Of a DNA stretch of 64,000 nucleotides, positions 24,901-39,900 are shown one piece after another. The notes under the pieces are model-generated. The model was not told where the DNA came from, searched no databases, and saw nothing but the letters and a program-made list of their open reading frames with translations. The position numbers were made by a program, and so were the translations under genes. Every line of letters starts with the position of its first letter. The stretch's first letter is position 1. Origin of the DNA: Clusia tigrina (taxonomy: Eukaryota > Arthropoda > Insecta > Diptera > Clusiidae); assembly GCA_920105625.2 (NCBI GenBank), contig OV050032.1:19921981-19985980 (forward strand). The letters are read 5' to 3'.

Positions 24901-27900
24901 AGCACATAAATCTGTGTGCGGATGTGTTAGTGCAGAAGTTGATGTGATGTGTGTGTGCATGCATGGCGCTTTGACAAGTGCACAAATTTTATGGGCGTTT
25001 CGGGCTGTTTATCCAAATCAAGTGGGAGCATGGTGTGTGTGTGTGTGTGTGTGTGTGTACTTACACTCTACATCCAATATAATGCGCTTGGACACGGACG
25101 GTGGCACCCCGTTCGTTGCTATGCAGAGGTATGCGCCCATTTCGTTGCGGCTCACTTTTGTCAGAGGCAGAACTTCGCCGTCGTACACCAGAACTGCCGA
25201 TTGCCCCAGGATAGCAGCAAAGCAGTGGAGCGATGGTGTGTTGGAGCACAAATCGCCGCAGAGGTTTCAATGTGTCGGATGTGAATTGGTGGGTCATCGG
25301 CAAGTAGCGGGCAGCAGAACAGGTCCATTGTGCAATATTGCGAGGTTATATTTCGTAGCATGTATTTGCCGTTGTTTTATTGTTGTTGTTTTTGTTCGAG
25401 CATCAGCAAACCATCAATTCCGACCATTCCGAGTGGTGAATAAGTCGTGCACCCAAATCAATGAAATATTAAGAAAATCAAAAAAAACCAGAAATTAGTT
25501 TATAACTTAAGCGAGAACCCCAGACTGAAGGACCTGGAGTAAAGGCTTTCGGGCAGAAGTGTTTGTTTACTTCACTGTTGGAGGCAGCGCTGAGCGACAA
25601 CTCGCCTGAAGTGTGCCTCTCTACTCTTTCGGATTACTTTAATAACATGCGACTTCACTGAGAGCCTCCCAGCTTTTCCAGCAATAAAAAAGGGATCTAT
25701 CACACTTTCTTCTGCCTCACGTGTCACATGTTTCATTCGGGAACACTATTTAACGGAGGGACATTTCACGCAGAGTTGTCCACCCAGATACAAACGTACC
25801 TCAGCAGCAACAACTTTTCGCAGTCTGTGCCTCTGCATGGACGCCGAAGTGGCATATTTATGCGTCAGGCCGATAAGACGGCCATATAGTGCAAAAATAT
25901 CATCAAAGGTTGTTGTTGCCGCTTTTGCTTGCTTCGCACCATCCACACTTACCTTTCTTCTTCTTTTCGACGGCAATTTCCTCTCCGTCCTCACGACGCC
26001 AGATTATTTTGGGAGTGGGGAATCCATCTGCGCGACAGGTCATGTTGATGTTTTGATTTTCCCGCACAGCCACCGAAGAGGGCGTGCTCTCAATGTCCAA
26101 AATATTCGGCGGCACTGCAACGATAGCAAATATTACAGAAACTCTGGGCACTGCAGCCATTTGATTGTTGGGAAATGTGCGCTACTTACCTACCACCTGC
26201 AGATAGCCGACCTGGCTGATCATCGGGTTGGTGTTCACTTGGCACATGTAGTAGCCGCGGTCATCCTGGTGCGCTTGATTCACGTGCAGCAGCCACGTAT
26301 TGGCGTTGTCGTAGGTGATACTGTAGCGCGGAATACGCGAGATGACGTGCCGATGAATGGTCAGAATCATCTGCCGGTCGATGTGTATCCAGGCGACCTG
26401 CAAGTGCCCAGAGTGGGTCGAGATGACATAAGCGAAATGCAAAACTCTGCGAACAGACGCTGGACGTCAGAGAGGAGGCAACAAGCTGTGGCTGGTGCAA
26501 CCGAAATGTCAGGTAATCAAAGTGAGAGCGAAATCCTTCAAAGGAATAAATGACCTGACCATTTGGGCACACAACTGCACGTTTGTGTATTCCTCTGCAC
26601 AACATTACCATTCATTGTCTTGCCTTGCGGCCTTCCACCAACACACACTTAAATCTGTGTAGACACTATCATAGGTCGACATACACCAGAAGGAAATACC
26701 ACATAAGGTCAGCTAAGACCACATTTGAATGAGCTTCAGCAGACTTGCAAGCATGCTGATGGTGTGGGGACGAAGGGGAATCAGGTGAACCACAAAGGTA
26801 TCGCATTATCGTCCGTTGAAATTTCCGACCGCCCTGGACAAATAGGTCATCGATATGCGAGACATTGTAGAATAGTGTGCTGGGCATTGGTTCCATGCAT
26901 GTACCAACGCTTTTCCTACTATGTGCATAAATCTATACACTCTGGTAGTTGAATGTGTGTGTGCATTTCAGTAGCATGTCAACGTTCCCTTCCACCTCTC
27001 AACTCACCAAAGTGAGTGCATTCTCATTGTCATTGGCATTGGCACAAGCAGCTTGTGACCACTTCTTCTGTTTGCTCTGTTCTCAGTGCTTGTGTTTTTC
27101 AAGAGTTGGGTTTCCATTGGTCGAGTGGCGTGTGTCAGAGAAGCGTTCTTCTTGTCTTTTCCAACTTTTCCAATTTACTCGCACTGTTCAAATTAAACCA
27201 ATGACACTGAGTACGACATCGAGTGCCTCTGCAGTGGGATTGGGGTTTTGTGGTGTTAAAGTGTGTGGGCTGTGGGTGTGCGTACTAGAGATGGCACTAA
27301 AATATCACCACGTAGCTCTCTGCCATACAAAAGTAACGAGTACGGCACGGAAGTACTGGTGTCTAGTGAGGTTTGATCGTGTCGGGTTTAGTCAATGGGT
27401 CTTTTCTTGGTGTTACGGATCGTCGTTATTTAGTACCAAATACAAAGCAACGAAGGCTGCATGTGGAAAAATAATGGATGGCAACCGTAACTGAAAAGTA
27501 ACCAGCCTTTGACGCAATTAATGAAAGAGCGAGCTAAGCAACAGGAGTGACGAGGGCGATTACGGACGAGTATGTGTGCTGGTGACGCGCTTCGTTGGGG
27601 GGTGGGGGGTATATTGTGAACATTGGATATGTCGAGTGTGAACTGTCACTACATCACTGGCTTGACTTGGCCTTACGTCCGGCTGAATGCAGTTGAATGG
27701 TATTCGCCATTGCAGAAGCAGCTTTTGATGCCTTTGAACTGCCAAATGTTTGGCCAAGTGGCAGAGATTGTGCCAATGGGTGTATGGGGTTTAGAAGGAG
27801 GTGTGTGCAGGGACCAGGGACGACCGAATTCAAAGATGGAAACTGTCGAATACTTGATTGACTGTTTCACTAGAAAGCCCGATTCTCACTACAGTTGCTC

Positions 27901-30900
27901 GTGGGCTTGTGAACTATTTTGGAAAATGTGTGAGCTTACCTTGTAGCCGCCCAAGTGCTCCACAACGCAGGGCAGGTTGGCATCGCGTCCGACGGCCACA
28001 GTAACGTTCGGTATGGGCTGCGCAAAACGTGGTTCATCCATCATAACTGCAAACAAAACATACGAGTCAAACAATGTGTGATAAGAAGTAAAGGGCAAGA
28101 GATATCTTAAAAACGTCATGCTGCTTATGCGTGCCGCCACAAAATCAATTAGGCAACTACACAAACGCACTTCAATTAATCAACGGGCGCAAACAAGGAT
28201 CGCCCACCAGCGTTCTTTGCTTGCACCCAGCCAGATCCCCGTGATGGAGTTTAAAAAATACAGCAACGCTCTGCCATTTATAATTTATGCCATGGAATAA
28301 AATAAAACTGTGAAAGTGAACCTCCCCGTCTACACACAGGAACCCCACCCACTACTTGAGCGCCCTCCTATTTCGATCAGAAGTGGGCAGATGCCTTGAC
28401 ACTCCAAAGTCGAGGTTGGCACAGCGTTAACTGACAAACAAGCGATATGTAGGCATGGGGGCCTTACTTACTTACCTTTTCTCAGCTGATAGACCAGGAG
28501 TATTTTGGTGGGAGCGGGGGCTGGTAACGAAGCTTTCATGAGAAATGTTCCAGAAATGCGGCTGTACCTAATCATGGAGTAAGCTTAAATTAGAGTTACC
28601 AGAACAAACAGATGTGGTTGATTAATCGGCAGCAAAGATGCTCTAAGTATCTGCAGAACTGGAAGTGTCCTGCAAACAGTGCGCCAAGAGGGAGTATGGA
28701 GTACAGTGGAATGCATTTGCTGAATTCGGAAAACGTTGTTAATAGAGATATTCGAAATAAAATTGGACAAGAATGTGGCATCGGTTCATATGTGAACATT
28801 AACCATACATAAAGTGAGCGTGATTTGTTGGAAAAGAGGGTGTGTTACTACGAGTATTATTAAAAGTCCCTATGGGTTCTACGACCTGACACACCGATTC
28901 CTCGCCAGTGTAGTGAAATTTTGAAATGATAATTTACCAATTAAAGTCAAAAAACCCAGCTCTCTGAAAATGTGAACATCTCCTTGGGTGCCGTTTCTTA
29001 ATTCTCAACCATAGGCAGCACATCAGCCGAGCTCCAATCATACAAGAATCTCTCCAGTGCTTCGGATTCTAAAGTGATTCTTCTGTTGTCAGGGCCATTG
29101 GTGGCAATAGAAAGGAAATTTGGACATTCACATCAGTTGGTTTCGGAACCGTAGACCAACAAAATTCTCACCAAAGGCAATTACTCGGAAAAAAGTAGCT
29201 AGCCCAGATGGGCAATGGAAAGCATTCTCCACAAGAGACCGGGGTTTGCCAGTGGCATATGGAGATGGAGTTTCAGAACTATTGCTGATTGCCTTTAAAT
29301 ATGGCCAATAATAGAAAGAGCGAAAGGCTGCTAGCACACCAGAAGCCCCTCTCGGCCCATTTATGACCGCAGTTGAAATATCGGTGTCTGTATTACGTCG
29401 TGTGGGAAAGTCCTCATTCCACTCTGTGAGTGATCGTATATTGCCGGGATGGTCACTTTGCTAACCAGTGATTTTTTCAATATGAACTTAGAGTGTCTTA
29501 ACTGTGTAAGGTGCACCAAATCTACTCCCAATCAAGCCAACCTGGAACAGAAACTCACGCACGGTCCCCGACAGGAATCCAGCATTCGCTATCATTTTCC
29601 TTCGGCCAGCAACGTTTGCTGTTCATTTTGCCAGCGCTTGAAGGAAATTGAGCGAGACATAGGACAATGGATTCAGCAGCTTCGATGAAAGTGTCCATGG
29701 AGACTATATGGAAGAGTCAACCTAAAGTTTTTGCGACGAACGGAGAAAAGTTCCTAGAGTAAGTAAGCAGAGAGTATGCTCGTTTTTCTACCGCATCCGA
29801 GGCCTTTAATGGGTGGTTAATTGTAACATGGTGTGGATCCACCCATATTTTCAGTACCGTAGTGTCTCTGCGAATAAGTTCGAGTTTTACACAGACCTAT
29901 CTGAATTAATATTCGTCATTATAGAATGTTCACGGTCCGATCCTGTCACGTGTGGTGATCAAATTTGCAACTCGCAGGTAATTCAGACTCCATGCTAGAC
30001 TTCAGTTGCAGAAGGATGCGGATTTCAGTTACAATCAAGGGGTTCTGCTCGAGCGCTTACATGTGTCTGCACCGATGGGCATGTGGCGTAGCAATGGATA
30101 CGCCATGGTCAGCACCTGTTCACTGGGCTGTGTTTACGATGGTGGCCGTACACTTGCGCTACGATGCACAGAGACAGGTGCGGATGCACGTGGCACAGCC
30201 CCTAGTAGGAATTCGTGACCAGTGCGCTGTTTCCGTTACAGTTCTGGGCGGACCCTTGTGTCGTCACTCATTTGTCTTTTCTTTCACTCCCAGGCTAGTT
30301 TGAATCACATCATCAGTGTCCTCGAAAAGATGGAATATCTATTGGCCGTGCTCATATAGGCCCGAAAGGTGACATTGGCCCGGTTCAGTGGGGGGACCTG
30401 GGGGTGGAACCGCCACCTCACTTGGGAGATATTTGAGTAATAAGTTTTCATATGCCATTAAACAATGAGTAAACAACAAAACTCAATAAGTCCGGGCCTT
30501 CTTTTACTTGTGCACTTGGCTGGTTGGGTGTTTGGTTGGTTGGTTGCCCGTCTCGGCTGCAGTTCGCGCGTTGTACACAATGGAATGCTTGTAAAGTGGC
30601 GGAGAGTGCAGCGAAATGGCTGTAAAACCCACCAAAAGTGCTAAAATCGCTTCTTTGGCAACGCGCCAAAGTGCCTGCAAGAGATTTGTTTTCGGGTGCC
30701 GGGCTTAGAGGGAAGGCGAAGGCATTATCTTAATGGACATTATTGTGGCTGGAAAGAAGTTGGAGTGCAAAATGGCACTTCGGCGCTAGGCACGGAGATG
30801 GAGGTGGTGTAGGCCCGTGTGGTAGTTGCGTTAGTGGCCTCACAACTTTTGGCACACATTCGAGCCAGCACTTGACTTAGGCAGTGAATAGCAGTGCAGC

Positions 30901-33900
30901 AACTGCTGCGATATGCATCTGGTAACGATTTTCTGATGCCGCCAACCTTGACTAGTAGGGAGACTGGGGGAGTTGTGGGTGTGTATGTGACCAGCGCATA
31001 TGATATGGGAAAAGTTTGTGTGGCGTGCTTTGAGGCGCTTTGCTGAAGGAGCGTAGAGTGTAATTCGTGCGTGCCGACTTATCCGATTTGCCACGCATTG
31101 ACATCTCCTCATCCGACTTTGAGCTGACTTTTCACCGCAACCCTACTCAATTACGAGCTGCACTGCGGCTCTGTGGAAGGCATTAATTTTCAAATTCATT
31201 ACAGTATCCGCAGCACATGCTACTCGCATAATTTGTCTAAAATAAATGCGTATAAATTCCAACCGTCATCAATTCGTGGCTTCTCACACACGTACCCATA
31301 CGAGTATAGTGCAAATATGCATACATACGAGTGGAAGACGCCTTCGCCATCGCTGCGGCACACCAGATCAACCGAGCTACGTATCCGCAAATCACCAATT
31401 AAATATTTATACTTCAATCTACTCAACATGCGAATTTATAACGTTTCATGATGTAATAAATATAAAAATGCGAAAAAGGATAACAGCAACGGGAAGGACG
31501 GTGAGTTTGCAGCTGGTGGGTAGCGGGTGGCAAGCGGGAGTGGCTTGCGGGGATGGGTCCGTAGTTGTGATGTGAATGCTGAGTAACTTTGAAAAATTGA
31601 CAGAGACAAAAAATGGAAGAGTAGCACGAGGGCGAAGGGGAGGGGCAACACACCGAAGGAAGTGGCCAGAGGTACTACCCGCCATGGCTGGTCTAGGTCG
31701 CTTCCTAACAAAAATTAAAAAGAATGTAAAGGCGCACGAGCAGCGAAACCTCGGAGGCATTTGCGCCCGCCGCAGATACTTATCGGGGACTTGTGGTGCG
31801 GGTGCTTTAAATTCAGCACTTAATGTTCCGCGTCGTGGCGTTTGCTGCTGTGTTGTTGTAGTGGGTTCTCGTGGTGGTGCTGTTATTATTGTTGTTCCTT
31901 GTTGCCGTTGCTGTTGTCTATGCTTGCACTGTTGCTGCTGCTCGTTTGCGTTTGAGTGATACGAGTATTTTAAATTTCTTGCGTTGCTTTTGCACTTTTT
32001 TGTGCTGTTTCTCGCACAGCGGAAACGGAACTGAGCTGTTGAGCAGTGGGAGGCGGCACTTCCGCTCGCAGCGTGTTGCTGTTCCCTGATGCCTGATGCC
32101 TTTCGTGTTTGTCTGTCTGCCCCGCAGTCCATGCTTCCACCCGCCTAGCTGCCAGTCTGTCTGCGGTGGGCGCGTCTCGCTGTGGGTTATTGCGGGATTT
32201 CGGCTTAAGATGCTGATATCCACTGACAAATTTTTGTGAATAAATTTTAAGCATTTTCGGCGTATACAAATCCTCCGAAGTATCTGTTGAGCGTATTTCT
32301 TTCGCTTCGTGCTTAGCGCAGGATTAGTATACATCTGTGCGCTGTGAGCTTTGTGGCGGTCTGGTGCGGGGCATGTACTTTTGCGGACTGAAATGCGGGG
32401 TAAGGGAGTGTGGTTGGCCTGGTGCTCGGTTGGATTGGATTGGTGCGGCGCCGCAGGAAGGAAGGAAATTGTAACCAACTCTTGAGCTTGTTATTTGTGT
32501 ACTTCTGAGCATTTTATTGAAATGACGCCAGGAAAATGAAAATTTGTGTGCCGACTGGCACGCGAATACCGCCGGAGTGGTTTTTTCAATTTGCTGATTA
32601 TGATGATGATAATGATGATTCCTTTTGTGCGGCGTAGGAATGCGGCAGCTTTAAATAAAGTGAAGAACGAGTTCTACGGCGGAGAGTTTTTGCCATACCG
32701 TGCAACCGAAGACTGTTCAGCGAGCCCCTTTGAGTGAGTAACTAGAGCATTGAGTACTCAATAAGTGAACCCCATTAACAAGCACGAATGAACGACGACT
32801 CTCCTATTTGTAATGCGTATATGTGTGCTTTTTGTTGGTGTTAATTTTGAAGCAGCTTCTGGAACCGCTTCAGTGATGACCGGCGATATCGGGTCTTCAA
32901 TAGTGCTTAGTAGCCATTTGGACTGGACCTCGGAATGGTGCGGAAAGAAACCTTCCGCGATCCTGGCCATTGTTCTCGATTAAATAACTGTGTTGCTTTT
33001 AATGGTAAATTTCTTCAGCACAATTCTAGCGTGGTGCCCCAGGGTTTTTTTTTGTTCTTCATCCCTGAGGACGTTTGCTTTTCTGCTTGTCTTGGGAAAT
33101 TTCTGACAGTTTGTCTTGGTGCATTCATGATTATGCAAATCCCTGATCCTTTGTTGCAGTCAGCAGAGCCGGTGGCACCTTTTCCCTCTTTCTTTGTGTT
33201 CTTAGTCTTATCAGTTTACTGAGTTTAGTCTGCTCAACTGGATACTAGGTCGGCAGAGACCGCTGGTACTTGAGATCTGTATTACGGATGAACCGGCACA
33301 GAGCCATAAACTACCGCAAGTCTCTGGTTTCTACTATATACGACTATTTTCACAAGCAGTCTCCCCTCCACTTCACTACCGAGGACGGCTTTTTAGGTAC
33401 CCTTCCAGCACAGTAGTTTATAATTGTCTTTCCGGTGGATTAATTCAATCGAGGAGTAAATTTGCACACGTCTACTTCGATTAAATATTCGCAAGCAAAT
33501 GTATTATCCTGTATGTGTTTGTTTTGTGTCTGTGTGTGAGTATCCGTCCATTGTCCTTGACATAGGCAATTTATTTTTCCATCAACTGATTTGGTTGTGC
33601 CCTTTTTGTTCTTTGATTAAGGCCGACACCGAGGTTTCTTCTCTATGGGAAATGTTGAAAATAAGTTAATGCGGAAATAACACAAACGCATAAATTCAAC
33701 AGTTATCCTTGCTGTGGATGTTTCAGGCGTTTATATGCGTGAGTGTGCCAGTTAAAAATAAATTAATTTCTATTACCACGACAGACCTCCTCTTCCACTC
33801 GCGCTGCTGCCGGCTGTGTGGACACATAACGTGTAATAGCAGATTTTTATAGTAGTTAAAAAATGGAGGGGGGGGGGGGTCTGCGGCAACAATCGGCACA

Positions 33901-36900
33901 GATTGTTTTTGGACACACACGATGCGAGGCATTTCGGATACGAAGACATTTGAGTCAAAGTCAATGCAGCAATTTCCGAAGCCAGTGAATCCGCATAAAA
34001 TTATCTGTACAGGTCGAGATCAAATCCCAAATAATGTAATTATAGGACAATTAAACTGGAAGTCAAGCAGAACGCCACACAAACTCCGACGATAGAGGTG
34101 CAATTTCATTCAACTCTCAGACATGCCTGTTAATGTATTTAACACCGAAGTGATCACTTATTTTGGGTACAAAAATTCTGAAATCATAAAATACTCTACT
34201 GAAGTAGACCCCAAAACAATTGCGTTGAATTCAAACTCTTGCTGGACACTCCTAAATTGCTTGAAATTGCAGTAAAAGTCCTTGTAATTATGTGCCTGAC
34301 TTCCACGACTATTAAAGACAATAAACACCGAACCTGATGATAGATCATCTCAGCATCTCCTTGAAGCTCGTGAGCAAAGTCCAAAGAACAGCGTCTTTGT
34401 GCATTTCAGGTGAGTTAAGGACTACCCCAATTAAAGCATTAGAAGTGAAACTCAACCTACCTACACTAGATCTGATAGCGAAGCAAGTGGCCACCGCATC
34501 CGCGCTAAGGCTGAAATGCACGGCGTTATGGAATGAGCGGCAAACTGGCCACTCAACTATACCTGGAATAGTTGTATCCAACACTCAATAGCTAATCTCA
34601 AATTTGATAGGCACTTCAAGACACATATTCCGTTTAGAAGGGAGCGGCAAACACCCTTGCCATGGAGAAGAAGGAACTGAATTTCTACACCGATAGATCC
34701 AAGCTTGCCAATAGAGTCGGGTTTGGAGTTTTCTCAAAAGAAGTGGGACTGGTACTTTCGTTCCGTCGCCCCGAACATTGCAGTGTTTATCAACCAGAGG
34801 TCCTTACCATAAAGGAGGCAGCCGCCTACTAAAGTAGTCACGCTGTAACAAAGAATATAATGAATATATACTCGGGCGGCCATCAAGTCAATGAACTGGG
34901 TGGCACTGAAATCAAAGGTTGCCCAGGACTGCCTGGCAGCTCCAAATGATATCAAACCTAATATGGGTTCCGGGAGATAGGGATATTGAAGGGCACTGCA
35001 GGGCTCCTGAGCTACCCAGACGGGGTACCAGCCTTCCTCTGTATACGGGCACCAGCCACCTGCAAACTAATGTTGAAGGATAGTGTTGTGCATGAAGCCA
35101 AAAGGTCTTGGGCAGACGAAGGCACTTGCTTAACGACTACGCTAATGAGGCCGGAACTTGATAGGAAAAATCTAGAGAGCTTGGCATGTCGATAAAATAT
35201 ATCTCTAAGATGAGGCTTGTATAACTGGTCATTGGCTATTCGGCAGGCATGCCGTCAGGCTACCAATATTAACTCATGAATACTGCAGAAGCTGTGGGGA
35301 TGAAGAGGAGGAGGAGGAGACTGTGGAACATCTCGTCTGTAGATGCCCGACTCTAGCTAGAAGCAGAGTGGGCTCTTGAGGCAAATACGCTTGCAGCTCT
35401 CTTACGGTAGTATCAAACAAATCCTGCGCTTGATTAGGGCTTCGAAATGGTTCCAAGAGTAAAAGCAGAGGTGCAGTATTACGCGGTGATATCGCAATGG
35501 ACCCATAGTGGTCGGAGTGAGTTGGTCTGTAGACTGACTGCCACGAAAACCTAACATAACCCCACCTACAGCATCTCAGAGACCTCAGAGAGAAAGAAAG
35601 AAAGAGAGAGATAGAGAGAGAGAGAGAGACAGAAATAATCATTCGTAAAATTCTCGTGGACCTTTTTTCAGACTAAAAATTTGCCTAGTACCAGAAACAT
35701 AGAAATTTGTCAAAAACCGCAAAATTACTCATAATATTGCAGCAAAATTGGTCAGGACTACAGTCCAATTATTACTTGCAACTCCATCCAGGTTCAACCA
35801 ACCGAATAAGCAGCAATCGAAAATCCTAAAGATAGAACTTGAATATGGTTAACTGACCTGGAATACCAGGATAAAAAATATGTCAATAAGTTACGATCCG
35901 ATTTCCCTGTCCAACTCGTAGTCCATTATCCAGGATTAATTTCAGGCTCACTCTTAGTCAGTTCAGTGGATTGTTCAGTCGCAGGATATACGAGGTCTGT
36001 TCAAAACGTATCCCTAATTTTGAACTTTCGCAGGCTACGGATGGTATTGGTACTGGTATGGATTGGTACTCATGACCCTCACTTATGCTGGAAATCTCGG
36101 CTATTTTGAAAATTCAGTCAGTTTTCGACAGCTATTGTGCGAGGACGTGTTTTAGCTTGTCTTCGATTTTTCTCTATCCCGAAAAATGGATCAATGGATA
36201 TCGTAGAGCTGCCACTAACAGTAGTCTGAGGAGTAAGTAGCTGGTCGGCTTTTTATTTAGATACCATGCCCAAAGAATGGGGGTCAATGCGGAAAGAACA
36301 ACACCGAAGTTCCGAAGTTTTGTGTGGAAACCATTACAGTTGCATTCAAATGAAGGCATATTCGTGGTACCGGCCGTCACAGACGAAGGACGCTACATCC
36401 TTAAACTCAAGAACACTGCAAATCAGATAAATTACTACAAATGGTACTGGCATTATGTGCACATTTGAATGCCGTGTGATTGCCATCAGAAACAAATGCG
36501 AAAATAGCGATCATAATTCTGCAATTTCGAAGCACTTAAAAAACCGAAGCCGACTCTTGCGTGTGAACTTTTAATTATTCTCCGTTACCATCATTTGTAA
36601 AGTCAAACTGAAAAGGAAAAGGCAAATCTTGTTACCGATGTGCGCCAGCACGACGGGCGGCACGCGGGAAGCTCCCACGAAAAGAAGAAAACAAACAAAG
36701 TAAACATTAATATTCACACTTCTGAGCTAAGGACATATATTGCCTTTCAACGGTCAAGCTAGCAAGGCAACTACCCTGCAAGCCCATTCACTGCTCCAAC
36801 CGCACCCTCGACACACAGACATAACAGGAAATAAAGAAGGAAGCGTTAAAAAAACAACCGGGAGGCCAGACGCTCACATACAGTACTGCAAACTTAGTAT

Positions 36901-39900
36901 CGAGCGGCATATCTGCGGGCCAAAGCAACGGAAACGGCGCAACACCAACAACAACACCAACAACGGCAACCACCACAAAATGATTTACATGTAGCAACAT
37001 TATTTTACCCTCAAATCAAGCCGCAAAATTCGCTCGAGGCCTACGCATATTAATTCCACACCCGCACCCACAGCCGGCTGACCCTTCTCCGCCCCTACCA
37101 CCCCTCCAGGCTGCTCCTCAGCGACCCAACCGCACCGACTAACGCAGACGCGCTCTTGCTCCTATTTAGTCTGCTTTGTTTCTCCATTTGTACCTTTTTA
37201 TAATGATTTCCATGAAATTAAGCACATAATAACAATAAAATTATATTGATACCTTACGGCTGTGGGCTGTGGGCTGTGATGCGTGGTGAGTGGTGCGGTT
37301 GCCAGTGCGACTGTGAGACTGTGAGTCCGCTGCTAAGCTTCCCTGATCCATTTAAGCACTTAAAGCTTTTTGATAGCAACGATTTTTTAACAGTTAATTG
37401 AAAACATTAAGCTTTAATGGCTGAAAATTTTTGACTTTGACTTTGACTGCACACCTCCCCGACTCCCAACACAATACCCCACCCACCCAGGCTGCGGCCA
37501 CGGTTCGCTGAAGCAACAACCGGAGGCGGCAGTGTGTGGCCGCAGTGTGCTGAGTGCTTACTGCTGAGTGCCGTATGCGGGGCGTTTGTTGCAAAGTGCT
37601 TCAGACAGTTGTACAGGACGAAGCGGCATATCCTGTTAAGTTGTAAAAGGTTTAAAGCGAGTTTAAGCGGTTTTCAGCGATGGCGCAAATTCGGAAACTT
37701 TTCGCTGCTCTGGTTTGTGCTGCTCTGCGCCCACTTCATCGAATGAACTGCGGGTGAGTTTATGTTGCTGAACGTGAAAGCCAATAGGTGGGCAACTGGC
37801 TGCAGGATCTGCTCACCTAAATTCGTCCTATGCTTTGTATTCGCAGCATGCGCCAACACGCATTTTCATATCACTCATGCACACCATATGCTAGGTTCGG
37901 GCTTGGCTCGGCCCTGCTGAGCGTGTGCCAGCTACTGGCGGAATAACTATACTCTAAAAAGGAATAATATTTTGCCGAGATATTTCTCAAATATGCGGAA
38001 AATTGTGCCAACTGCGGCTCATATGCTGCCAAAGCGTTTACATATCACTTTATTGCGACTGTTTCTCGCTTTGTCTGCTCCTCTTGACCATAACCGGAGT
38101 CTTCGCATACACTCACACACACCCAAACACAAGCACGCATATTGCAAATAGCAGTCTTGAGGCTCATATTTTATAACATAAACGCTGGCCAAGCAAAGTG
38201 GAGGCAAACAAAAAATAACAAAAAAGATACAAAAGAAGCATCAAATCCCTGGGCATAACTTAAACATTAAATGTGCAACAATAACCAAAATGGAAGTGTT
38301 CGTGTCTGTACGCCAAAAGGACTGTAAACACTGAAACGGACGATGGCAGGGCATTACCCATGCGTCTGCGAGCTCCGCTTCAGCTGCCACCGCTACAGCG
38401 CTGTCATGTCAGCCATCACTGAATATGATTTTCGTTATGTTTCGCCTTGTTTTCGCAGCTTATGCTTGGTGTGGCTGTGTCTGTCCTCGTTTCCTTATTG
38501 GCAATGGATTTTCTGGCGGGTTTTGAATCCAGGCATAGCCAAGTTATTCAGCCGCTTGTCGACTCCAATGAGCAGTAAATGGTATTCCATGCCCGGTATT
38601 GTCTTCATCTCAAGCTTAAATGAATAATTTAGATCACTTGTAAGCAATCACGTTTCCGTGTGTGTCCGAGTGTGCTCGTGTGGGAACGCGTTTGTAAGCG
38701 CGTATCCAGTTAACCTGGCTGATTGGCTCGCCAAACCCATACTCGTAGTATCCTAGCGTATCGAGCTAAGTCAGCAATGAGCAAAAAGTTTGTGGCAGTC
38801 TCAACAGCCGTATTGAAGATGGCCTGATGAGAAAGGTGAAAGAACGGTGGAGTATTGCCACACGTAAGATAGCAAAGCTCATGTGGAAACCGTACGACAC
38901 TGAAAACAAATCGATACTGGCAGTTCCGAGGAAGGATTGCAGAACGGTAGTAGGAGTACTCACAGGTCACTGTCTAACGGCGGTACACGCTAAAAGGACT
39001 CACAAACAATAATGAATGCAGGAAATGTGGGGAGAGTTATATCCAACTATCAAATAAATATCCATCCCTGATATCCTACATCATACTTAATACTCTTAAG
39101 TGCAATCCTTCATTCTATTACTTTTAATTACTATTTTCATGTAACTCTGTTATGGAATAAGCTTTAATACTTTTAATAAAGCAGTTGTCATTGAAGTCTC
39201 AAACGTGTGGGTCTCAAAGTTTATCAGGGAGCAAGGCACAAGAGAAACTCTGGAGCATCTAATATGCCTATGCCCCACAATATCTAAAGCGCTTATCACA
39301 TCTGGGAGCCCCCTGGCTTGAAGGCCTAAAAAGGTCGCACAACTAGGGCTAGTTTCTCTCTTAAGATTTGCTAAGAGCGTCCCCCTGTTCAACGATTCAT
39401 ACTGTAGCTCTTAAATGGATAACCATCTGGCACCGCAAAGGACCTTGTAGGTCTATGTGAGGCCTTAACGGCCGGCCAGTCTAACCTAACCTCACCCTGT
39501 GGCTGTCTCGAGGACTCTGGGTGGGGGAGGCAGAGATCCGCAAGCGAAATTATGCTGCGCAACGGAATCATCGCACAAATTGCATTGCTAGTCTGTGTTT
39601 TAAGCACTGAAAGGTAGTGAGGCGACAGCCGTCAGGTAAAAGTCGTGATTGGTCTCGCGCTCTTATTTCCAATAGTGTGGACAGAGCTGGGCCGAAATAT
39701 TTACATTAAGAGAGGTCACAATTGGACATATCACCCGGGATCAAGAATACATTAATACACAAGATCAACGTGATTAATACACAAGATCAAGAACAACGAA
39801 TATGTAAAGAAATGTAGAGTTTCTAAGCGAACTATACATTTCCCCACAAAGGACTAGGTGAGTCCTTCAAAGCCACTCAGCAAATCAAATGTGGACAGAG

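Larger units (their letters stand above)
18830..27939 (-). other. Introns 2-10 of DIP-delta
   Basis: Intron sizes from the 3' end upward are 636, 1665, 1096, 657, 337, 1229, 759, 75 and 1542 bp. They hold simple repeats: (CAA)n at 21943-21977, (AATCA)n at 23471-23527, and GT-rich tracts near 24220, 24850-24960 and 25033-25058. I saw no transposon coding sequence and no other gene. Long frames antisense to the Ig exons are mirror images of the coding exons. Confidence 0.75.

Noticed and set aside
25837..26553. 238-codon plus-strand open frame
   Set aside because: It is antisense to DIP-delta exons 3 and 4, whose protein homology and splice sites explain the openness of the opposite strand.
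39480..39495. Insect telomere repeat (CCTAA) tract
   Set aside because: Only about two units, at the 3' end of a LINE fragment; best explained as the element's own terminus.
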